Below are positions 28,156 through 38,943 of a DNA stretch of 64,000 bases, piece by piece. Source of the DNA: an uncultured Amylibacter sp. (GTDB lineage: Bacteria > Pseudomonadota > Alphaproteobacteria > Rhodobacterales > Rhodobacteraceae); assembly GCA_905182285.1 (NCBI GenBank), contig CAJJAY010000026.1, positions 59,386 to 123,385 on the forward strand, given 5' to 3'. Positions within the stretch are counted from its first letter, which is position 1. Each line of letters opens with the position of its first letter. The notes under the pieces were generated by a model. The model had not been told where the DNA came from. It was given only the letters and a program-made list of their open reading frames with translations, and searched no databases. The translations under genes and the position numbers were made by a program.

Positions 28156-30800
28156 TAGGATTTACCTTTCAAGGCCATTAATGCCGCAAATGGATTATCA
28201 GGATCCAATGGTTTATCTTTTTTAATTGGTAATGATGACTGTTTTTTAAAATTAGTACTTTTTGGCTTCTTATTTTTCTTTGCTTGGTTATTTATTTTTT
28301 GAGTATGTTCTTTTTGTACAGAACGTACTTTTGGAACCCATTTAAAAACATAAAATGTTTCAATCGTGTCTTCATCACCTTCATCATCTTTTGTAACTTC
28401 ACCCTCTTTAACTTCAGGCTTTATTTTCTCACGCTGATTTTTCTCAACTGAGAAACCTAAACCTTCCATCATGTTAGAGAATTGTTCTAACGTAGTCCCA
28501 GATATTGAAAGCATATCAGAATTAGCTTCAAATCCATCTTTTACATTTTGAGAACGTGTTAAATCTGCTAACCTTTCCAACATATCAATTCGAATAGCCC
28601 TATCACCCGCTAAACGATATCCAGCTCTGGGATAGTATCCCTTCGGGGAACCTTTTGTTTCTGGAATTGTAACCAATCCAGGTGGAGGAGCTTCTGGAAA
28701 TTCATCCAAACCTTCAAATAATGACCAGAGAACAAGTCGTAATCGAGTTGGAGCAGGTTTCAGCATTAATTGTTGAAATAATGTATATTGGCCAAAACGT
28801 ACGCCATGTTTGCGCAATAAACCGCGCCCATCTTGATCTAACTCTTTAACATCTTTGGCAACAACAGATCTTGGAATAACACCTAAACTTTCAACCAATC
28901 GAAAAGCCAATCCACGTGCCATTCCCGTAACCATTTCATCATCACGCATTACAAGTAATGGTTCAAAAGCTGAGTTTATTTTTCGCTCAATAAAATGTCT
29001 CAATCGTTTTTGGACTTTTATTAAAACTTCATTACCAGCTTCATCATCTACAAAAACTTCAATGCGAGGAGATAAAATATCATCACCTTTAATAAGTTTA
29101 CCTACACCATATTCACCCCACATAAGGCCACCTTGTTCAGTGAATTCAAATTCTGTATCTGGCGCATTATACATGCGGTCAGCTCGCAAATTAAATTCAG
29201 GCTGTAGCGCCTGAATAGACGCAGCTCGTAAAGTCTTACCTTCTTCAGCAGTTGCATCCTTGTCCATTTGGAAACGGAACCCGTTTAATTTACCAACGAA
29301 TTCACCTTCGATGGTTACTTCACCTTTTGTATCAACCTCAGCCACAAGGCTCTCCTTTTGTTTCAAGCGGCGCATTAACATAGATGTGCGCCGGTCAATA
29401 AATCGTTGCGATAATGCGCTGTGAAGCGCATCAGATAGGCGATCTTCTACTGCACGCGTCTCTTCACGCCAATAGCTTTCATTCTGAACCCATCCTTTTC
29501 TTTGACAAATGTAGGTCCAAGTACGAATAAATGCCAATCTTTTAGATATAGTATCTATATCTCCACCAGTTTTATCAATATTTGCAATCTTTTGTGCAAG
29601 CCAATTTTCACTAACTTCACCCTTTTCATGCAAAAAATTAAAGATTCTGGAAACTAGTGTTGTATGGTCTGTAAAACTAACCCCACGAAAATCTGGTATT
29701 CCACACGTATCCCATAACAATTTTACTGACGGCCCATCACTAGCACGAGCAGATACTTCTCCATCTTCAACTAATGTTGAGAGAGTTCGGAAATCTTCGG
29801 CTGGCTGTGCTTTTATTAAAAGTGGATCATCAGAACTTTTATCTAAAGAGTTGATTAATGCATTGGTTGTGCCAAATTCGAGTCGAGAATTCCGCCATTG
29901 AAGTTTTTTTAGAGGTGCAAATTTATGATTCTCAATTGCATCTACAACTTCTTGATCAAGATGTGGTGCTTCACCTGTCACTCCAAAAGTACCAGAGTTC
30001 AAATGCCTTCCTGCTCTTCCGGCAATTTGGGCAAGCTCGTTTGGCATTAAATAACGCATACGACTACCATCAAACTTTGTAAGACTAGAAAATGCAACAT
30101 GATTTATATCTAAGTTTAAACCCATACCAATCGCATCAGTAGCTACAAGATAATCAACATCACCATTTTGATATAATTCAACTTGAGCATTACGTGTTCT
30201 TGGAGATAATGCCCCCATAACTACAGCAGCTCCACCTTTTTGCCTTCGTAGTAATTCTGCAACTGCGTAAACATTATCTACTGAAAACCCAACTATTGCA
30301 CTACGAGTAGGCATGCGGCTGGTTTTCTTTGGCCCAGTATATTCTAAATCAGAAAATCTTGATCGGGTAACAAATTCAACATTTGGTATTAACTGCCCAA
30401 TAACTTTACGCATTGTATCGGCACCCAAAAAAAGTGTTTCCATTGATCCACGCATATTAAGCAATCTATCTGTAAATACATGACCTCGTTCTTGGTCTGC
30501 ACAGAGCTGAATTTCATCAATAGCTACAAATTCAGGACCAATATCTTGAGGCATAGCTTCAACTGTACAAACCCAATACTTAGCTTTAGCAGGTACAATT
30601 CTTTCTTCTCCAGTTATTAAAGCAACTGAATTTAATCCACGTAGAGTTACAACTTTATCATAAACTTCGCGTGCCAATAAACGTAATGGCAAGCCGATTA
30701 CACCTGAATTACGTGCCAACATGCGTTCGATAGCGTAATAAGTTTTACCCGTATTTGTTGGACCAAGTATAGCCGCTAAACGAGATTGATATTGGGACAT
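28155..30800 (-). CDS. Suv3-like DEAD/DEAH RNA helicase
   Basis: LGPTNTGKTYYAIERML; EIQLCADQERGHVFTDRLLN; DYLVATDAIGMGLNLDINHVAFSS; QIAGRAGR. Confidence 0.9.
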   Translation of the reverse strand: MSQYQSRLAAILGPTNTGKTYYAIERMLARNSGVIGLPLRLLAREVYDKVVTLRGLNSVALITGEERIVPAKAKYWVCTVEAMPQDIGPEFVAIDEIQLCADQERGHVFTDRLLNMRGSMETLFLGADTMRKVIGQLIPNVEFVTRSRFSDLEYTGPKKTSRMPTRSAIVGFSVDNVYAVAELLRRQKGGAAVVMGALSPRTRNAQVELYQNGDVDYLVATDAIGMGLNLDINHVAFSSLTKFDGSRMRYLMPNELAQIAGRAGRHLNSGTFGVTGEAPHLDQEVVDAIENHKFAPLKKLQWRNSRLEFGTTNALINSLDKSSDDPLLIKAQPAEDFRTLSTLVEDGEVSARASDGPSVKLLWDTCGIPDFRGVSFTDHTTLVSRIFNFLHEKGEVSENWLAQKIANIDKTGGDIDTISKRLAFIRTWTYICQRKGWVQNESYWREETRAVEDRLSDALHSALSQRFIDRRTSMLMRRLKQKESLVAEVDTKGEVTIEGEFVGKLNGFRFQMDKDATAEEGKTLRAASIQALQPEFNLRADRMYNAPDTEFEFTEQGGLMWGEYGVGKLIKGDDILSPRIEVFVDDEAGNEVLIKVQKRLRHFIERKINSAFEPLLVMRDDEMVTGMARGLAFRLVESLGVIPRSVVAKDVKELDQDGRGLLRKHGVRFGQYTLFQQLMLKPAPTRLRLVLWSLFEGLDEFPEAPPPGLVTIPETKGSPKGYYPRAGYRLAGDRAIRIDMLERLADLTRSQNVKDGFEANSDMLSISGTTLEQFSNMMEGLGFSVEKNQREKIKPEVKEGEVTKDDEGDEDTIETFYVFKWVPKVRSVQKEHTQKINNQAKKNKKPKSTNFKKQSSLPIKKDKPLDPDNPFAALMALKGKS

Positions 30801-30808
30801 AATTTGCC

Positions 30809-31387
30809 TTAAAGAGAGGTGCCTTCAAGATCTTTAATTAATCTATTGACTGACTGGATTGCATTACGAGAACGTGGATGCACTTCTAAAAGCTTTTTGT
30901 AAACCTCTAGTGCTTGTTTTGGTTTACCTGATCGTTCAAATATCATTCCCAAACCACTTAAAGCTCCAAAGTGACGAGGATTTAACTTAAGTGTTTGTTG
31001 AATGTCTGATACTGATAAATTGTATTTTTTCATCAAGAAAAATACAGTTGCTCGCATATTCCAAGCTTCAGCAAAATTAGGCGTATAATCAATTGCTGCA
31101 CTTAAATGTTCAACAGAAGCAATAAAATCTCCTCGTGACATTGCATCCATTCCGCGTCTTAAAAGTAGATCACTTTTTGTAGAACCTGACTTTCGCCATT
31201 CTGACCAAATTTTTTCCTCTATTTCCTGATAATTTTTTGTATCTTCATCTTTTAATTTCATGAATAAACTATCAATTTTTGAATTTTGCGCAAATGCATA
31301 GTCTCTGAAACCGAACTGGTTTGAGAAAGAAAATATACCTATTAGAACAAGGTAAAAAAGTATTCGCTTCACACTACTATTTGTCAT
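30809..31387 (-). CDS. tetratricopeptide-repeat protein
   Basis: ALSGLGMIFERSGKPKQALEVYKKLLEVHPRS and related TPR units; N-terminal signal. Confidence 0.82.
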   Translation of the reverse strand: MTNSSVKRILFYLVLIGIFSFSNQFGFRDYAFAQNSKIDSLFMKLKDEDTKNYQEIEEKIWSEWRKSGSTKSDLLLRRGMDAMSRGDFIASVEHLSAAIDYTPNFAEAWNMRATVFFLMKKYNLSVSDIQQTLKLNPRHFGALSGLGMIFERSGKPKQALEVYKKLLEVHPRSRNAIQSVNRLIKDLEGTSL

Positions 31388-31450
31388 AATGATAAATTTA
31401 GCACGTTATTTTTTAAAATAAAGGGTCATGAACCCAACAAAGGGTTTGGT

Positions 31451-31747
31451 ATGAGTACAATAATTGAAAATGCTTTAATAAAAATAAATGAAAAATTAAA
31501 AAATAATATCTTTGAAGATTCTATAAAAATAGAAATTTTAAACGAAGGATTTATAATCATAAATAAAAATGGTGCATTTACTCAACCTTCTGAAGTAAAT
31601 TGTACAATGATTGCTGACATAGGAACTTTTGAAAAAATTCTTAAAGGAAATATTAAGGCAACAAGCGCTTTTATGACTGGAAAAATTAAAATTAAAGGCA
31701 ATATCTCGATTGCTATAAACTTAGCAAAAAAATTGAATTCAAAATAA
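31451..31747 (+). CDS. SCP2 sterol-binding domain protein
   Basis: INKNGAFTQPSEVNCTMIADIGTFEKILKGNIKATSAFMTGKIKIKGNISIAINLAK. Confidence 0.8.
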   Translation: MSTIIENALIKINEKLKNNIFEDSIKIEILNEGFIIINKNGAFTQPSEVNCTMIADIGTFEKILKGNIKATSAFMTGKIKIKGNISIAINLAKKLNSK

Positions 31748-31751
31748 AAAC

Positions 31752-32567
31752 TTATTCGCCAGAATTTAGTATTTTGATTACTTCAGCATGAATTTTTGAA
31801 TCCCCTGAAGCTATGATTTGTCCACCGCTATTTACAGGGCCACCTTGCCAGTCTGTAACAACCCCACCAGCTGCCTCAACAACTGCTAGAGGACCTTGGA
31901 TATCATAGATATTCAAGTCAGCTTCAATAACTAAATCAATTTGACCAAGTGCTAATAGACCATATGCATAACAATCCATTCCAAATCTTGTTAATTTACA
32001 TTTATTAGAAACAAGGTTAAATAATTCTGTCTCAGAAATATTACCAACTTGAGGCATTGTAGAAAACAAAGTTGCATCTTCTAATTTAGAACATGGCCTA
32101 ACATTAATATTTGTTATTTTATCTCTAGTTTCTAAAGAAGAATGTCCAAACCCTCCAATAAAACGCTCTTGAGTGTATGGTTGATCTATAGCACCAAATA
32201 TTGTTTTTGACCCGTTATTTACTCCAATCAACATCCCCCATGTAGGAGTTCCAGAAATAAATCCTCTTGTACCATCAATTGGATCAAGGATCCATGTGAG
32301 ACCACTTTGACTGGGGATATTTTGAAATTCTTCACCAATTATACCATCTTCAGGGCGTTCTTTGGTAAGTATTTTACGAAAGATAAGCTCTATTTCTTTA
32401 TCAGCCATTGTTACTGGATCAAATCCATTTATTAATTTATTTTCAATTACTTGGGTTTGCTTTCGAAAATAAGACAATGCAATTGGTCGAGCAGAATCAA
32501 GCATAATAATTGCCGTATCAATTATACTTTTCTTGTCAAAATCGCTTAGGATCACAAAGCACTCCAA
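31752..32567 (-). CDS. hisN: inositol-monophosphatase family / histidinol-phosphatase
   Basis: IIGEEFQN; LTWILDPIDGTRGFISGTPTWGMLIGV; DIQGPLAVVEAAGGVVTDWQGG. Confidence 0.85.
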   Translation of the reverse strand: MECFVILSDFDKKSIIDTAIIMLDSARPIALSYFRKQTQVIENKLINGFDPVTMADKEIELIFRKILTKERPEDGIIGEEFQNIPSQSGLTWILDPIDGTRGFISGTPTWGMLIGVNNGSKTIFGAIDQPYTQERFIGGFGHSSLETRDKITNINVRPCSKLEDATLFSTMPQVGNISETELFNLVSNKCKLTRFGMDCYAYGLLALGQIDLVIEADLNIYDIQGPLAVVEAAGGVVTDWQGGPVNSGGQIIASGDSKIHAEVIKILNSGE

Positions 32568-32675
32568 ATAAAATAAAACAATTGAAACTTTTCATAATAA
32601 GCATCTCAGGTCAACAAGACGCTGCAGCAATAATGACAACTAAACCGAATTATTTTTTATAAATACAGATAAAAA

Positions 32676-32700
32676 AATGTGGCGATTAAATCGCCACATT
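32676..32700 (-). terminator. Rho-independent terminator downstream of typA
   Basis: AATGTGGCGATT-A-AATCGCCACATT with A-run on left (U-run for the minus transcript). Confidence 0.85.
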
Positions 32701-32733
32701 CAACAAACAAAAAAACCACCTTAAACTAAATAT

Positions 32734-34557
32734 TTAGCCTTTGGCTGATTTTGCATGACGTTTTCTTTCATGCGGATCTAAAAATCTTTTTCGCATCCTG
32801 ATTGCATTTGGTGTCACTTCAACCAATTCATCATCGTCGATATAGGCAATAGCTTCTTCAAGGGATAGTTTAATTGGTGTTGTTAGACGAACAGCCTCAT
32901 CAGTTCCAGATGCTCGGACATTTGTTAATTGTTTACCTTTTAAAGGATTTACCTCTAAATCGTTTTCACGATTATGTTCAGCTAAAATCATGCCTTGGTA
33001 AACATCTTCTTGCGGACCAATAAAGAAACGACCACGATCTTCTAAATTGAAAATAGCGTATGAAACTGATTGTCCATTTTCCATTGATATTAATACACCT
33101 GATCTACGTCCTGGCATAACACCCTTATATGGTGCCCAATCATGAAATACTCTATTTAAAACACCTGTGCCGCGAGTATCAGTTAAAAACTCACCATGAT
33201 ATCCAATTAAGCCTCTAGCCGGGACATGAGCCACAATTCTAGTCTTACCAGCACCAACCTGCTTCATTTCAATCAGTTCACCTTTTCGAGCACCAGTCAA
33301 TTTTTCAATAACTTTGCCAGAGTATTCATCATCAACATCAATCGTTGCTTCTTCGATTGGCTCCATACGTTGACCATCTACTTGTTTATAAAGAACTTGT
33401 GGTCTTGATATTGATAATTCAAAGCCTTCGCGTCGCATATTTTCAATTAAAACGCCCATTTGTAATTCACCACGACCAGCGACTTCAAATGCTTCTCCAC
33501 CAGGAGTATCACTAACTTTAATTGCTACGTTAGATTCAGCTTCCTTTAATAGGCGATCTCGAATTACTCGTGATTGGACTTTTTTACCATCTCGACCAGC
33601 TAGAGGACTGTCATTAATGCCAAAAGTAACTGTGATAGTTGGTGGGTCAATTGGTTGAGCCGGAATAGCTTCATGGATAGAGAGATCTGAAAGTGTATCC
33701 GCAACAGTTGCTTTGCTCATTCCTGCTATAGAAACGATATCACCCGCTTCTGCTTCATCTATTGCGCTTTGTGATAGTCCACGAAATGCCATAATTTTTG
33801 TGACACGAAAACTTTCAATAAGTTCACCATCACGTGTCATTGATTTTATCGTTTCACCCGCTTTCAATCTACCAGTTTCAACTCTACCTGTTAACAAACG
33901 ACCTAAAAATGGATCACCACCTAAAGTAGTTGCTAGCATTGAGAATTTTTCATCTCGTCTTCCGACTTGGGCCGGTGGGGGAACATGGTGCAAAATCAAA
34001 TCAAACATAGCTGATAAATCTTTTCTTGGACCATCTAAATCCATATCAGCCCAACCAGACCTACCCGATGCATACATTGATGGAAAATCTAATTGCTCAT
34101 CAGAAGCTTCTAAATTAGCAAATAAATCAAAACATTCATCCAAAGCACGATCAGGTTCACCATCAGGTTTATCAACTTTATTTACAACAACTATTGGGCG
34201 GAGCCCTAAAGCTAAAGCTTTTGATGTAACAAATTTTGTTTGAGGCATTGGGCCTTCTGCAGCATCGACAAGCAAAACCACTCCATCGACCATTGAAAGA
34301 ATACGCTCAACTTCACCACCAAAATCTGCGTGACCAGGGGTATCTACTATATTAATTCGAGTACCCTTCCATTCAACAGAAGTAGGTTTTGCAAAAATAG
34401 TTATTCCACGCTCACGCTCAAGATCATTACTATCCATAGCCCGTTCAGTGGTAGTTTCATTATCGCGGTAAATACCAGACTGTTTTAAAAGTTCGTCAAC
34501 TAATGTTGTTTTGCCGTGGTCAACGTGTGCAATAATAGCAATATTTCTCATATCCAT
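32734..34557 (-). CDS. typA: translational GTPase TypA/BipA
   Basis: MRNIAIIAHVDHGKTTLVDELLKQSG...ERERGITIFAK...DTPGHADFGGEVER; VNKVDKP; start set at MDMRN; ORF track extends to 34611. Confidence 0.96.
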   Translation of the reverse strand: MDMRNIAIIAHVDHGKTTLVDELLKQSGIYRDNETTTERAMDSNDLERERGITIFAKPTSVEWKGTRINIVDTPGHADFGGEVERILSMVDGVVLLVDAAEGPMPQTKFVTSKALALGLRPIVVVNKVDKPDGEPDRALDECFDLFANLEASDEQLDFPSMYASGRSGWADMDLDGPRKDLSAMFDLILHHVPPPAQVGRRDEKFSMLATTLGGDPFLGRLLTGRVETGRLKAGETIKSMTRDGELIESFRVTKIMAFRGLSQSAIDEAEAGDIVSIAGMSKATVADTLSDLSIHEAIPAQPIDPPTITVTFGINDSPLAGRDGKKVQSRVIRDRLLKEAESNVAIKVSDTPGGEAFEVAGRGELQMGVLIENMRREGFELSISRPQVLYKQVDGQRMEPIEEATIDVDDEYSGKVIEKLTGARKGELIEMKQVGAGKTRIVAHVPARGLIGYHGEFLTDTRGTGVLNRVFHDWAPYKGVMPGRRSGVLISMENGQSVSYAIFNLEDRGRFFIGPQEDVYQGMILAEHNRENDLEVNPLKGKQLTNVRASGTDEAVRLTTPIKLSLEEAIAYIDDDELVEVTPNAIRMRKRFLDPHERKRHAKSAKG

Positions 34558-34736
34558 GATAGATGGCCTTTTAGGGAAAAGAATTATTGCGCGCTTTAGA
34601 CTACGGTGCACTTAAACACCAGCATAAAAAAATCATAATTTAGTACTATCCTAAGTATATAATCCTAACTTCTAGAAAAAAATGCACGTAGTGTAGAAAA
34701 TTTATGACAAATCACCACTTAATTTTCCGTTTGATC

Positions 34737-34765
34737 TTGAAATTTCCTACATAAAAGTCATTATA
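34737..34765 (+). promoter_or_regulatory. putative sigma70-like promoter upstream of Bax-inhibitor gene
   Basis: TTGAAA-N17-ATTATA, 49 bp upstream of the ATG. Confidence 0.35.
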
Positions 34766-34813
34766 TGCACATGAACGCGTTTAGTAACGCTGACAACAAT
34801 TTAGGAGTATAAA

Positions 34814-35530
34814 ATGGCAGATTATCAAACAATCAATCGTGCAGGTGCAAGTGCATTAGATATTGATGAGGGACTGCGCGCTCATATGAGTAGCGTTTAT
34901 GGAATAATGAGTGCTGGTATGGCAACTACTGGAATAGTAGCATACATGACTGGTCAAAACGATGCTCTTTTAGCAACATTATTTACAGGCGGTTTGCGCT
35001 GGGCCGTAATGTTTGCACCATTAGTAATGGTTTTTTTCTTGGGCAGTATGATTAATCGACTGTCACAAACTGGCGCAAGATTAGCATTTATCACCTTCTC
35101 AGCATTAATGGGCTTGTCTATTTCATGGATCTTTGCCGTTTACACTGGGATATCCATAACCCAAACCTTCTTTACCACTGCAATAGCATTCGGTGGATTA
35201 TCACTATATGGCTATACAACCAAACGTGATATATCAGGTTGGGGAAGCTTTTTAATTATGGGTGTAATCGGGTTAATTGTTGCATCTATATTAAACATAT
35301 GGATGGCTTCATCTGCAATGACTTTTGCAATCTCTGTGATTGGTTTATTAATATTTGCAGGGCTTACTGCATACGACACTCAAAAAATCAAAAATACTTA
35401 CATTGCAATGGCATCAAATGGTCAAACAGACTGGCTGGGTAAAGCAGCAATCATGGGTGCTTTAAGTCTTTATTTAGACTTTTTAAATATGTTTATGTTT
35501 TTACTTCACTTCATGGGTGGCCGTGAATAG
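34814..35530 (+). CDS. Bax inhibitor-1/YccA family membrane protein
   Basis: Seven-TM pattern; MSSVYGIMSAGMATTGIVAYM; AGLTAYDTQKIKN; GALSLYLDFLNMFMFLLHFMG. Confidence 0.93.
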   Translation: MADYQTINRAGASALDIDEGLRAHMSSVYGIMSAGMATTGIVAYMTGQNDALLATLFTGGLRWAVMFAPLVMVFFLGSMINRLSQTGARLAFITFSALMGLSISWIFAVYTGISITQTFFTTAIAFGGLSLYGYTTKRDISGWGSFLIMGVIGLIVASILNIWMASSAMTFAISVIGLLIFAGLTAYDTQKIKNTYIAMASNGQTDWLGKAAIMGALSLYLDFLNMFMFLLHFMGGRE

Positions 35531-35554
35531 TTAAATTCATAAAAACTTATTAGA

Positions 35555-35585
35555 AAAAGCCAAGGTAACTACCTTGGCTTTTTTA
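35555..35585 (+). terminator. Rho-independent terminator (probably bidirectional)
   Basis: AAAAGCCAAGGTA-ACT-ACCTTGGCTTTTTT. Confidence 0.88.
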
Positions 35586-35656
35586 TTTTATATATAAAAA
35601 TTGACATAAAAAAACCGCACTTAAAGTACGGCTATTTTACTAAAAGAAAAATTTAT

Positions 35657-35824
35657 TTACTTAATTTTACCTTCTTTGTATTCAACATGCTTTCGAACAA
35701 CTGGGTCATATTTTTTTACGACCATTTTTTCAGTCATTGTTCGAGCGTTCTTTTTAGTCACATAGAAATGACCAGTGTCCGCTGTTGAATTCAAACGGAT
35801 TTTAATTGTGGTTGGCTTTGCCAT
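35657..35824 (-). CDS. rpmG: 50S ribosomal protein L33
   Basis: [55 protein letters not shown]; absent from ORF track because of size. Confidence 0.96.
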   Translation of the reverse strand: MAKPTTIKIRLNSTADTGHFYVTKKNARTMTEKMVVKKYDPVVRKHVEYKEGKIK

Positions 35825-35950
35825 GAGACTTCTCCATACGGGTCGGAATATTCCGATTAAACTTGAAGTTGCGTTGTAGCGGGATGAGGCTCCGAGTCAA
35901 GTGTCAAAAATCTATAATACTTGATTTTTTATAAAAACAGATGTGTTTTA

Positions 35951-36403
35951 TTAGTATGATGCAATGTCTCTCGTAATAAAAAGCTCTCTTAATTTATTAT
36001 TTAATGGAACCGGCTTACCAGCAACCAAGTCTGCCATTACTATTTTTGTACGCCCAATTGCCTTTAATTTTTGCTCACTATGAACCTCGTAATCCAAATC
36101 AAAACTAGTATTTCCTACTTTTGAACACCGAATTACCGTAGTATATTTTTCCCCTAGAAACATTGCTAGATTAAATTCAATGCTAGCTGTGCGTACCACT
36201 GGCATTGGATTTGATTTATTTTTGAAATCAAATCCTGAGTTTGATAAATAAATAATACGTAAATTTTCAAACCATGTATGATAAACTTTATTGTTTACGT
36301 GATCATATGTATCGAGATCACTATATCGAACAAAATCATGCAGCCCCATAACCCAATTACCTTCTATTCCTGCGTCTTGAATTTTTTTCTTATCCCATAT
36401 CAT
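35951..36403 (-). CDS. acyl-CoA thioesterase (4HBT family)
   Basis: [29 protein letters not shown] hot-dog fold motif. Confidence 0.85.
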   Translation of the reverse strand: MIWDKKKIQDAGIEGNWVMGLHDFVRYSDLDTYDHVNNKVYHTWFENLRIIYLSNSGFDFKNKSNPMPVVRTASIEFNLAMFLGEKYTTVIRCSKVGNTSFDLDYEVHSEQKLKAIGRTKIVMADLVAGKPVPLNNKLRELFITRDIASY

Positions 36404-37461
36404 AATATATCACTATCAATTAGCCTTTGCGCTATTGCGAGATAAGCAGCAGCGTGCTTACTATCAGTAGCGGCTACAGGTATACCACCATCGCCTGCCT
36501 CTCGGATCTCTAGCTCAAGGGGAATTTCACCTAAAAACGGTAATTCAAATTTTTTCGCATCCTCACGCGCCCCTCCATGACCAAAGATATGTGCCTCATG
36601 ACCACATTTTGGACAATGATAACTCGACATATTTTCAATCATTCCAATTATTGGCACTTCCATTCGATTGAACATATTTATTGCTTTTCTTGCATCCAAC
36701 AATGCTACGTCCTGAGGTGTCGAGACTATAATAGAACCAGAAACTTCTGTCTTTTGTGATAAAGTAAGCTGCACATCACCTGTACCAGGAGGTAAATCTA
36801 TTAATAGAACATCTAATTCACCCCATTTAACTTGATTCAGCATTTGCTGTAATGCACCCATTAGCATAGGGCCTCGCCAAATAACTGCTTCATCTTCTTT
36901 GAGCATCAGTCCCAATGACATAATAGTCACCCCATGCGCCTCCAGTGGAATGATGGTTTTACCATCAGGACTTGCTGGCCGTTTTGAAACGCCCATCATC
37001 CTAGGCTGTGAAGGACCATGAATGTCTGCATCAAGAAGTCCAACTTTCATGCCTAATTTTGATAGTGCTACAGCCAAATTACTTGAAACAGTTGATTTCC
37101 CGACTCCACCTTTTCCAGAACCAATTGCTATAATTCTTTTAACACCTTTAATAGGTTGCTTGTCATCTTGTGGCTTAGCGTGACCACCAATCTTTAAATT
37201 AGGCGGTTGCTTAGGTGCGCTGTGAGCTGTCATCATTACATTACATTTATGAACTCCATCCATTCGCAATATTAATGCTTCAGCTCCTGACCTAACCGGT
37301 TCCATACGCTCTCCCAGCTCTCCAGGCACTTCTAGAACAAAATTTACCAGACCTTCATTGATAGTAACTGCGCGGACCATATCGGAGTCAACTATGTTAC
37401 TTCCATCTGGCAATTGAACTCTCTTCAACTCTTCGATAATTGCTTCTACTGTGATAGACAT
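36400..37461 (-). CDS. Mrp/ApbC/NBP35-type Fe-S cluster carrier ATPase
   Basis: [72 protein letters not shown]. Confidence 0.95.
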   Translation of the reverse strand: MSITVEAIIEELKRVQLPDGSNIVDSDMVRAVTINEGLVNFVLEVPGELGERMEPVRSGAEALILRMDGVHKCNVMMTAHSAPKQPPNLKIGGHAKPQDDKQPIKGVKRIIAIGSGKGGVGKSTVSSNLAVALSKLGMKVGLLDADIHGPSQPRMMGVSKRPASPDGKTIIPLEAHGVTIMSLGLMLKEDEAVIWRGPMLMGALQQMLNQVKWGELDVLLIDLPPGTGDVQLTLSQKTEVSGSIIVSTPQDVALLDARKAINMFNRMEVPIIGMIENMSSYHCPKCGHEAHIFGHGGAREDAKKFELPFLGEIPLELEIREAGDGGIPVAATDSKHAAAYLAIAQRLIDSDIL

Positions 37462-37546
37462 GTGAGATGCGTCCTTATATTTGATGTAACTAACTTTCGT
37501 AATTTAACACTAAGAGCAAGGCTTAAGCAGCCAGAAAGATACTTTT

Positions 37547-38248
37547 TTGAACATTTTAAATGCAACTTTTCATTTAATCTCATCTGGTGATGATACTTTG
37601 TGGAGTATTGTTGCTTTATCTTTACGCATTTCTTTATCAGCAACTTTAATTGCAGCACTTTTTGCAATCCCAATAGGTACTGCATTAGCAATGGGAAGAT
37701 TCAGTGGGCGTAAACTAATTATAATGTTTTCGTCATCTTTAATGGCTCTTCCTCCCGTTGTTGTAGGACTAGCAATTTATTTACTTTTATCACGCTCCGG
37801 CCCACTTGGTGATTACGGATTGCTGTTCACGCCAACTGCAATGATAATAGCACAATCAGTTTTGATTTTTCCAATTATTTTAGCTTTAACAACAGAAGCT
37901 GTGTCACCTCTTGAACAAAATTATAGACGTTTACTAAAAAGTGTTAACGCATCCAAATGGTTTCGCTTAAGAATATTAATCATTGATGCAAGATTTTCAA
38001 TTTTTACAGCAATTTTAGCAGGATTCGGGCGTGCTATTGCAGAAGTTGGCGCAGTAATTATTGTTGGTGGCAATATAGCAGGATCAACTCGAGTTATGAC
38101 AACAACAATAGCTTTAGAAACATCAAAAGGTAACCTGGAACTTGCTTTGGCTCTCGGAATTATACTTATTTTTTTAGCAATTATGGTTAATTCAATTATG
38201 CATATTTTCAAATCAATGGGACAAAAATATCATAGGGAGTCACGATAA
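37547..38248 (+). CDS. tupB: tungstate ABC transporter permease
   Basis: Polytopic; ALPPVVVGLAIYLLLSRSGPLG; FGRAIAEVGAVIIVGGNIAGSTRVMTTTIAL; precedes ATPase and TupA-like protein; TTG start. Confidence 0.85.
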   Translation: MNILNATFHLISSGDDTLWSIVALSLRISLSATLIAALFAIPIGTALAMGRFSGRKLIIMFSSSLMALPPVVVGLAIYLLLSRSGPLGDYGLLFTPTAMIIAQSVLIFPIILALTTEAVSPLEQNYRRLLKSVNASKWFRLRILIIDARFSIFTAILAGFGRAIAEVGAVIIVGGNIAGSTRVMTTTIALETSKGNLELALALGIILIFLAIMVNSIMHIFKSMGQKYHRESR

Positions 38249-38943
38249 TGAAACTAACTTTTAACTCTGTTTGTTTTTCACAAAATAGTGAAACTTTACT
38301 TGGTCCTATTGATTTAAAATTAAATATAAGAGGTATTACAAATGTTCTAGGATATAATGGTGCAGGTAAATCATTATTCTTAGAAATATGTCATGCAATG
38401 ATTGAGCCAACATCTGGCAATGTATATTGGGGCACAAATTCAGCTTATTCTTCAAGACATTTAAGAGGTTTTATATTTCAACATCGAGTAACTCTTTTTA
38501 GATCTGTGAAGAAAAATATTGCACTACCTATGCAAACTGCTGGGTGGACAAAAAAAAGAATAGAAAGCCGCCTTGAAGAACTTTTATGTATGGCTAATTT
38601 GGAAGCAAAGGGAAATGATCCAGCATCTACCCTTTCTGGTGGGGAAGTACAACGAATGGCACTTGTTAGGGCATTGGCAACTTATCCTAAAACAATAATA
38701 ATGGACGAGCCAACTTCAAGTTTAGATCCAAGCGCTACAACTGAATTTGAAAAATTAATATCAAAAAGTGCAAATTCTGGTATAAAATTCCTTTGGGCTA
38801 CGCATAATGTTTCCCAGGCAAAGCGCTTTGCTGATGACATAATTTTTATAGCAGGTGGTAAGGTTGATGAAAGCAATGAAGCAGATAAATTTTTTAAAAA
38901 TCCACGATCTATAAAAGCAAAAAATTACATCAAAGGCATATAA
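38248..38943 (+). CDS. tupC: tungstate ABC transporter ATP-binding protein
   Basis: GYNGAGKS Walker A; LSGGEVQRMALVRAL; IIMDEPTSSLDP; TAATG overlap with tupB. Confidence 0.88.
   Translation: MKLTFNSVCFSQNSETLLGPIDLKLNIRGITNVLGYNGAGKSLFLEICHAMIEPTSGNVYWGTNSAYSSRHLRGFIFQHRVTLFRSVKKNIALPMQTAGWTKKRIESRLEELLCMANLEAKGNDPASTLSGGEVQRMALVRALATYPKTIIMDEPTSSLDPSATTEFEKLISKSANSGIKFLWATHNVSQAKRFADDIIFIAGGKVDESNEADKFFKNPRSIKAKNYIKGI

Noticed and set aside
33713-34243. 176-aa ORF antisense to typA
   Set aside because: Fully inside a strongly conserved gene on the other strand, with composition typical of antisense reading; no recognisable domain.
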